Source: Niastella yeongjuensis
GTDB lineage: Bacteria; Bacteroidota; Bacteroidia; Chitinophagales; Chitinophagaceae
Assembly (NCBI RefSeq): GCF_900110245.1
Contig: NZ_FOCZ01000011.1
Location: 1 to 64,000, forward strand
Direction: 5' to 3'
DNA length: 64,000 nt
Shown here: piece by piece, positions 60,419 to 64,000 of the stretch
Layout of the letters: every line of letters begins with the position of its first letter
Numbering within the stretch: the stretch's first letter is position 1
Made by a program: the position numbers and the translations under genes
The notes under the pieces: generated by a model
Told to the model about the DNA's origin: nothing
What the model saw: the letters and a program-made list of their open reading frames with translations, nothing else
The model's database searches: none

Positions 60419-63400
60419 TTATTTCACAATCTTGAGAGCATTTTTAGGTTTATTGCTTATAAATTTTTCATCTAATTTCCATTCCGAAATTGGTTTATTA
60501 AATAGTTGGGGTGTCCTTACATATTGATTATTCCATTTTTTACAGATAGAGCATCCATTCTTTTCATTCACAGCACATGTTCCAGTTGGATCCAGCTCAT
60601 ATTTGCTTTCAATGCCCTTATGCGAGTAAGGGATCCCTTGGGTCATCCATCGTGGAGCGGGCGCCCCTTTTAAATAATGATCAAAAAATTGCGTGTAGCG
60701 AATAGTATAATCTTTTTGTTCTTGCAAGTCGAATAAATTATGCTCTCCCTTGTCGTACTTCAGCCACCAAACTTTTTTCTCTAGCCGCCATAAAGCTGTA
60801 AATAATTGCACCGTTTGATTTTGATACTCTTCAATGCTATTTCTGTTACAAAAAAGTAGCAAGGGGCTATTTGCTTTATCAACATGTAAGATGGTTGTTT
60901 GATCTAGCCAAGAATCCTTATTCTCCCACAGACTTCCAAACTGGAAGTCCTTTTCAACTGCTCCTAAACGACTTAGTCCTCTCTCTTCAGTAGAGAATGC
61001 CACATTAATCATATCAGCATACAAAAAGCCCTCACTTATTGCCGTGGCAGCAAATGATCTTGAATGTGTAAAAACATAGGCTCCTAATTTCGCTGACCAA
61101 CTATGAGAACCACAACCTAATTTTGTCGAGTCTACAAAAGGCAGGTGTTTTAAATATCTAGCGGCGCCTTCAATTACATTAAATGCTTCCGGACCATATT
61201 TAAGTGGGGAAACATAAATGTCCGGTATAAAAATTAAATACCCATTATTTATAAACCATATCGGTGATTGACCTGGTGTTATAGCATTTATATTATAAGC
61301 TGGAGCTGGAAACTGATAAAGATTATTAGCACTTGCTCCATAAAAAGCGATGAGCACTGGATATTTTTTGGACGAATCAAAATTCTCCGGTTTGTATAAT
61401 ACTCCTTCTCCTATTATGCCATCAACATGTTTAAAAGATGCCAACTCTGTAGTTAACCAACTATACCTTCTTTGTGGTTGTAAATATGTAATTTGATTAA
61501 TTGTAACAAAGTCCTTGGTTACATAATAGTTAGGCGCATCTTTGGCTGTCTGACGCATAATTATCCATGTTTGGTCATTATTTGCCTTCAATGGATGCAT
61601 ATCAACATTTAAACAACCTACCCCCCACATCCTTTCTATAAACCAAGGTCCTAAATTAAGTAATTCTGGGTCTCCAGCTGCCCCTTCTATTTTACGAAAA
61701 TATCCATTATACTTATTTTTGGTATTGAAGGCTCTTAATAGTAAGGTGTCATTAAACGCCAAAATAATGTTGCTAGTCCCACCTCGATCAGCATCCATTA
61801 AAGCTAACAAAGTTTTATTAAAACGGCCATAGCTGTTTGTAACGTTAACTGCCGGATAATTAGCCGATAAATCCAACTTCCAGATATCATAATTATCATA
61901 TATAAAAATTCCTTTGTCGTCCTTCAACCAAGCTGCCACCCCAAACGGCGTGCCTAGACGCAGAACAGGACGCTGGAAAGGATCTATAAGCTCTAGAAGA
62001 GGTCGGGGTATTCTCGAAGATATATTTGCCAGTTTACCTGAACTGAGTTCATAACTAAAATAATTACCTTGCTTCTGTGCATCAAAATATACCAAGTATT
62101 TGCCGCCAGGAGAAAACCAGAAGCAATTGTATGCCGTCGTTACCGGCAAAGTTATACGAACCCCATTTTTCAATGAAACAAGCCAATTGCTGTCTTTTCC
62201 GAAATTCTGTTCCCAAAAACGGTCGCCGAGGATAGATTTTCTACTTTTTTTTATGATTGCAAAATCATCTCCTAACAAAAATAGCCGCTCCTGTTGATTT
62301 TCCTGGTAGGTTACTCGTCCATTGTCGGGATTTAGAATTGCTTGGCACACATTCAGCTCAGTCGACAGATAAGGTTGGGTCGATTGCAGATTGGTATCCT
62401 TGTTACTCCATATATCTAACCCAGCCAAATCCGGATTAGGAAGTGATCGATTATGTATTTGCGACTTTAAACTAAAGATAACATACCGATAATTTTTGAC
62501 AAATGCTAAGGTTCCATCCTGAATCATTAACAGGGAATCTGGTCCCATTTGATCAATCACTTGTTGTTCAGCTTTCTCTTTCCCTGCTTTATAATACCAA
62601 ATGGAAGAACGAGGAATTCTGTTCTGATTTTTATTTCGAAAGTCCTTACTAACAAATGCAACCTGGTAACCAGACTTGTCAATAATATATTTGCCTAAAG
62701 TAATACAGGTATCAGTATTTGACCAGATAGTAGTTGGTTCGCCATCCGGAGGGCTTGCAAACTGTAATGAACTACAACGTAAATTAGAAAGAGGCGCGGA
62801 AGATTCTAAAACTAATGAGTTACCCTCCGCATTAAATAAAAATTTTGACACAAATGGAAAATGCTTATCTATTCCTGTTGCAAGATTACATATAGTTAAT
62901 GCTGTTGAGTCATTCAGTTTCCGATACGCAATCCATTGACCTGAATTATCAAGTTCATATTTATTAACACCATTGAATCGCTTTTCTTTTCCTGTCGAAA
63001 TCTCATATAAGACCAACGTTGTATCTTCATTTTTAATTTGACAAGCAAGCCATTTTCCGGTTTTATCAAACGTATAAGCATAAACCTGATCAAATCTTTT
63101 TTCCTGCCCAGTGATGAAATTAAGCAACTTTAATTCTCCATTGGCTAATAGATACGCCATATATTGATCGTTATCTGGCTTTTTAAATGAAATAACATCA
63201 AGAACACAATTACGCAACCCATTAGCCATTTGTAAAAAGCATAACTGATCGTTATCCTTGTATATATATTGTTTGCTGTCACCTGAAAAAAAACCTGGTT
63301 TAGCGCTTTTAAAAGACACTCGCCAGGAATTAACCGTGGACTGTACAACCAGAGAATCAAGCTTCCGGCTTTCCCAACTTGTCCCTCTATCAACAGTATA

Positions 63401-63634
63401 AGCAAAGTATTTTCCATTACGGCTTATGGCCCGATAGTTGCCCAGCAACGGCCAGTTATCAATGGCATTAAAATCCAGTAACGGCTTGTCATTTTTAGAT
63501 AAATTAGCATGTGCCTGGCTCCAAACATATTCCTTTAAATTTATACGTTGCACCTGCACGGGCGTAACTATTGATTGGGCATAAGCTGCAACGGAAAAGA
63601 TTTTTAAATAATAAATCAAAAAGAAGCGTTTCAT
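60419..63634 (-). CDS. S9-family (prolyl oligopeptidase-like) exported protein with altered catalytic motifs
   Basis: ATG 63634 (MKRFFLIYYLKIFSVAAYA) gives a signal peptide and a 1071-residue protein. The N-terminal two-thirds form a WD/beta-propeller-type region with repeated GKWLACQI, YELDNSGQWIAYR and GGKYLVYFD strands. The C-terminal alpha/beta hydrolase part keeps FFDHYLKGAPAPRWMTQGIP and GEHNLF (histidine). The nucleophile elbow reads GSHSWSAK instead of GxSxGG, and the usual HNDKD aspartate segment is CNRNSIEE. So serine and histidine remain but the aspartate is lost. It may be a binding protein, or a peptidase with unusual chemistry. Confidence 0.8.
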   Translation of the reverse strand: MKRFFLIYYLKIFSVAAYAQSIVTPVQVQRINLKEYVWSQAHANLSKNDKPLLDFNAIDNWPLLGNYRAISRNGKYFAYTVDRGTSWESRKLDSLVVQSTVNSWRVSFKSAKPGFFSGDSKQYIYKDNDQLCFLQMANGLRNCVLDVISFKKPDNDQYMAYLLANGELKLLNFITGQEKRFDQVYAYTFDKTGKWLACQIKNEDTTLVLYEISTGKEKRFNGVNKYELDNSGQWIAYRKLNDSTALTICNLATGIDKHFPFVSKFLFNAEGNSLVLESSAPLSNLRCSSLQFASPPDGEPTTIWSNTDTCITLGKYIIDKSGYQVAFVSKDFRNKNQNRIPRSSIWYYKAGKEKAEQQVIDQMGPDSLLMIQDGTLAFVKNYRYVIFSLKSQIHNRSLPNPDLAGLDIWSNKDTNLQSTQPYLSTELNVCQAILNPDNGRVTYQENQQERLFLLGDDFAIIKKSRKSILGDRFWEQNFGKDSNWLVSLKNGVRITLPVTTAYNCFWFSPGGKYLVYFDAQKQGNYFSYELSSGKLANISSRIPRPLLELIDPFQRPVLRLGTPFGVAAWLKDDKGIFIYDNYDIWKLDLSANYPAVNVTNSYGRFNKTLLALMDADRGGTSNIILAFNDTLLLRAFNTKNKYNGYFRKIEGAAGDPELLNLGPWFIERMWGVGCLNVDMHPLKANNDQTWIIMRQTAKDAPNYYVTKDFVTINQITYLQPQRRYSWLTTELASFKHVDGIIGEGVLYKPENFDSSKKYPVLIAFYGASANNLYQFPAPAYNINAITPGQSPIWFINNGYLIFIPDIYVSPLKYGPEAFNVIEGAARYLKHLPFVDSTKLGCGSHSWSAKLGAYVFTHSRSFAATAISEGFLYADMINVAFSTEERGLSRLGAVEKDFQFGSLWENKDSWLDQTTILHVDKANSPLLLFCNRNSIEEYQNQTVQLFTALWRLEKKVWWLKYDKGEHNLFDLQEQKDYTIRYTQFFDHYLKGAPAPRWMTQGIPYSHKGIESKYELDPTGTCAVNEKNGCSICKKWNNQYVRTPQLFNKPISEWKLDEKFISNKPKNALKIVK

Positions 63635-63744
63635 AATCAACAAAAATGTTATACAAGAATAAGAAAAACAAAATCACCTAAAGTTTACTATCCTATGAAA
63701 AAACTAGCTTATTTTAAATATGCCTGAAAATCAATCATCTAAAT

Positions 63745-64000
63745 TTACTTCCAAACTACTGCTTCCGACAGCCTTTTGCCTCGTTTCATTTCTTCCAGTT
63801 TTACATCAAAACTGTTCTTTACTGTATGCACTGGAACTAAAGCAACAGCCTTTTCCATCCATTTTATCGCATCCTCACTCCTTCCTGTCTTGTACAATAA
63901 ACAAGCATAAGTATCAATTAAACCTGCATCGATATATTCAGCAAATATTACTAGCACTTTTTTCATCCAAGGCAAATACCCCTCTAATATTTTTTTATCT
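63745..64000 (-). CDS. C-terminal part of a protein ending in TPR-like helices, 5' end outside window
   Basis: The minus-strand frame is open to the window edge and reads KKILEGYLPWMKKVLVIFAE, then ACLLYKTGRSEDAIKWMEKA before the stop at 63745. The TGRSEDAIKWMEKAVAL string is a TPR motif. In Bacteroidota such a tail ends several thioredoxin-like lipoproteins, but the N-terminus is not available. It lies 102 bases upstream of the S9-like gene on the same strand, so co-transcription is possible. Confidence 0.6.
   Translation of the reverse strand, partial: DKKILEGYLPWMKKVLVIFAEYIDAGLIDTYACLLYKTGRSEDAIKWMEKAVALVPVHTVKNSFDVKLEEMKRGKRLSEAVVWK

Overview
The window looks like a chromosomal piece of a Bacteroidota bacterium, most likely a Chitinophagaceae member (Niastella or Chitinophaga type). 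The evidence is two proteins with C-terminal type IX secretion (T9SS) sorting domains, a DUF4270 lipoprotein, a LytS/LytR-type pair, Bacteroidota-style M1 and S9 peptidases and many lipobox proteins. No tRNA, rRNA or CRISPR array was seen.

Region 1 (1-15.3 kb) is AT-rich accessory DNA, full of broken genes. It holds an IS66-type accessory gene cut by the window edge, an Rhs-core toxin candidate with a zinc-ribbon DUF2310-like partner, decayed HTH regulators, and a chimera of DnaB helicase and a mobilisation relaxase. It also holds a decayed defence patch: a frameshifted AbiEi, an AbiEii with an altered catalytic motif, the first 29 codons of a TIR gene and a DUF4143 ATPase. A 272-bp patch at 13065-13336 is stitched from copies of three sequences that lie elsewhere in the same 6 kb.

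Region 2 (15.4-50.1 kb) is denser and more core-like. It contains an rRNA methyltransferase, cmk, clpC, a STAS protein, ispD, a FemAB-like acyltransferase, two tandem M1 peptidases, an exopolysaccharide sugar transferase with an oxidoreductase, an L,D-transpeptidase and a Panacea/SocA-type toxin-antitoxin candidate. It continues with a Kelch-DUF4907-LytS-LytR operon, DUF4270 plus an outer-membrane protein, a GMC oxidoreductase, a T9SS cargo protein and a peptidase S74 (tail-fibre chaperone) protein. Its intergenic spaces are built from recurring modules: GC-rich palindromes, GGCAGAG heptamers and GTTGAAA runs. Some modules have entered coding sequence, as an in-frame insert in one M1 peptidase and as the signal peptide of the other.

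Region 3 (50.1-64 kb) is again accessory in character. Two small AraC-type DNA-binding proteins flank a stand-alone protein resembling the RNA polymerase alpha C-terminal domain. Next comes a compact co-directional locus: MauE/DoxX-like membrane protein, polyprenyl-phosphate sugar synthase-like GT2, AraC regulator, two GT-C-like membrane proteins, a thioredoxin-like lipoprotein, and three tandem exported 91-residue proteins with six invariant cysteines. I infer a system that oxidises or reduces, and perhaps glycosylates, the small cysteine proteins; this is the best candidate here for an undescribed system. An IS481-type transposase and an S9 peptidase-like protein lacking normal catalytic motifs follow.
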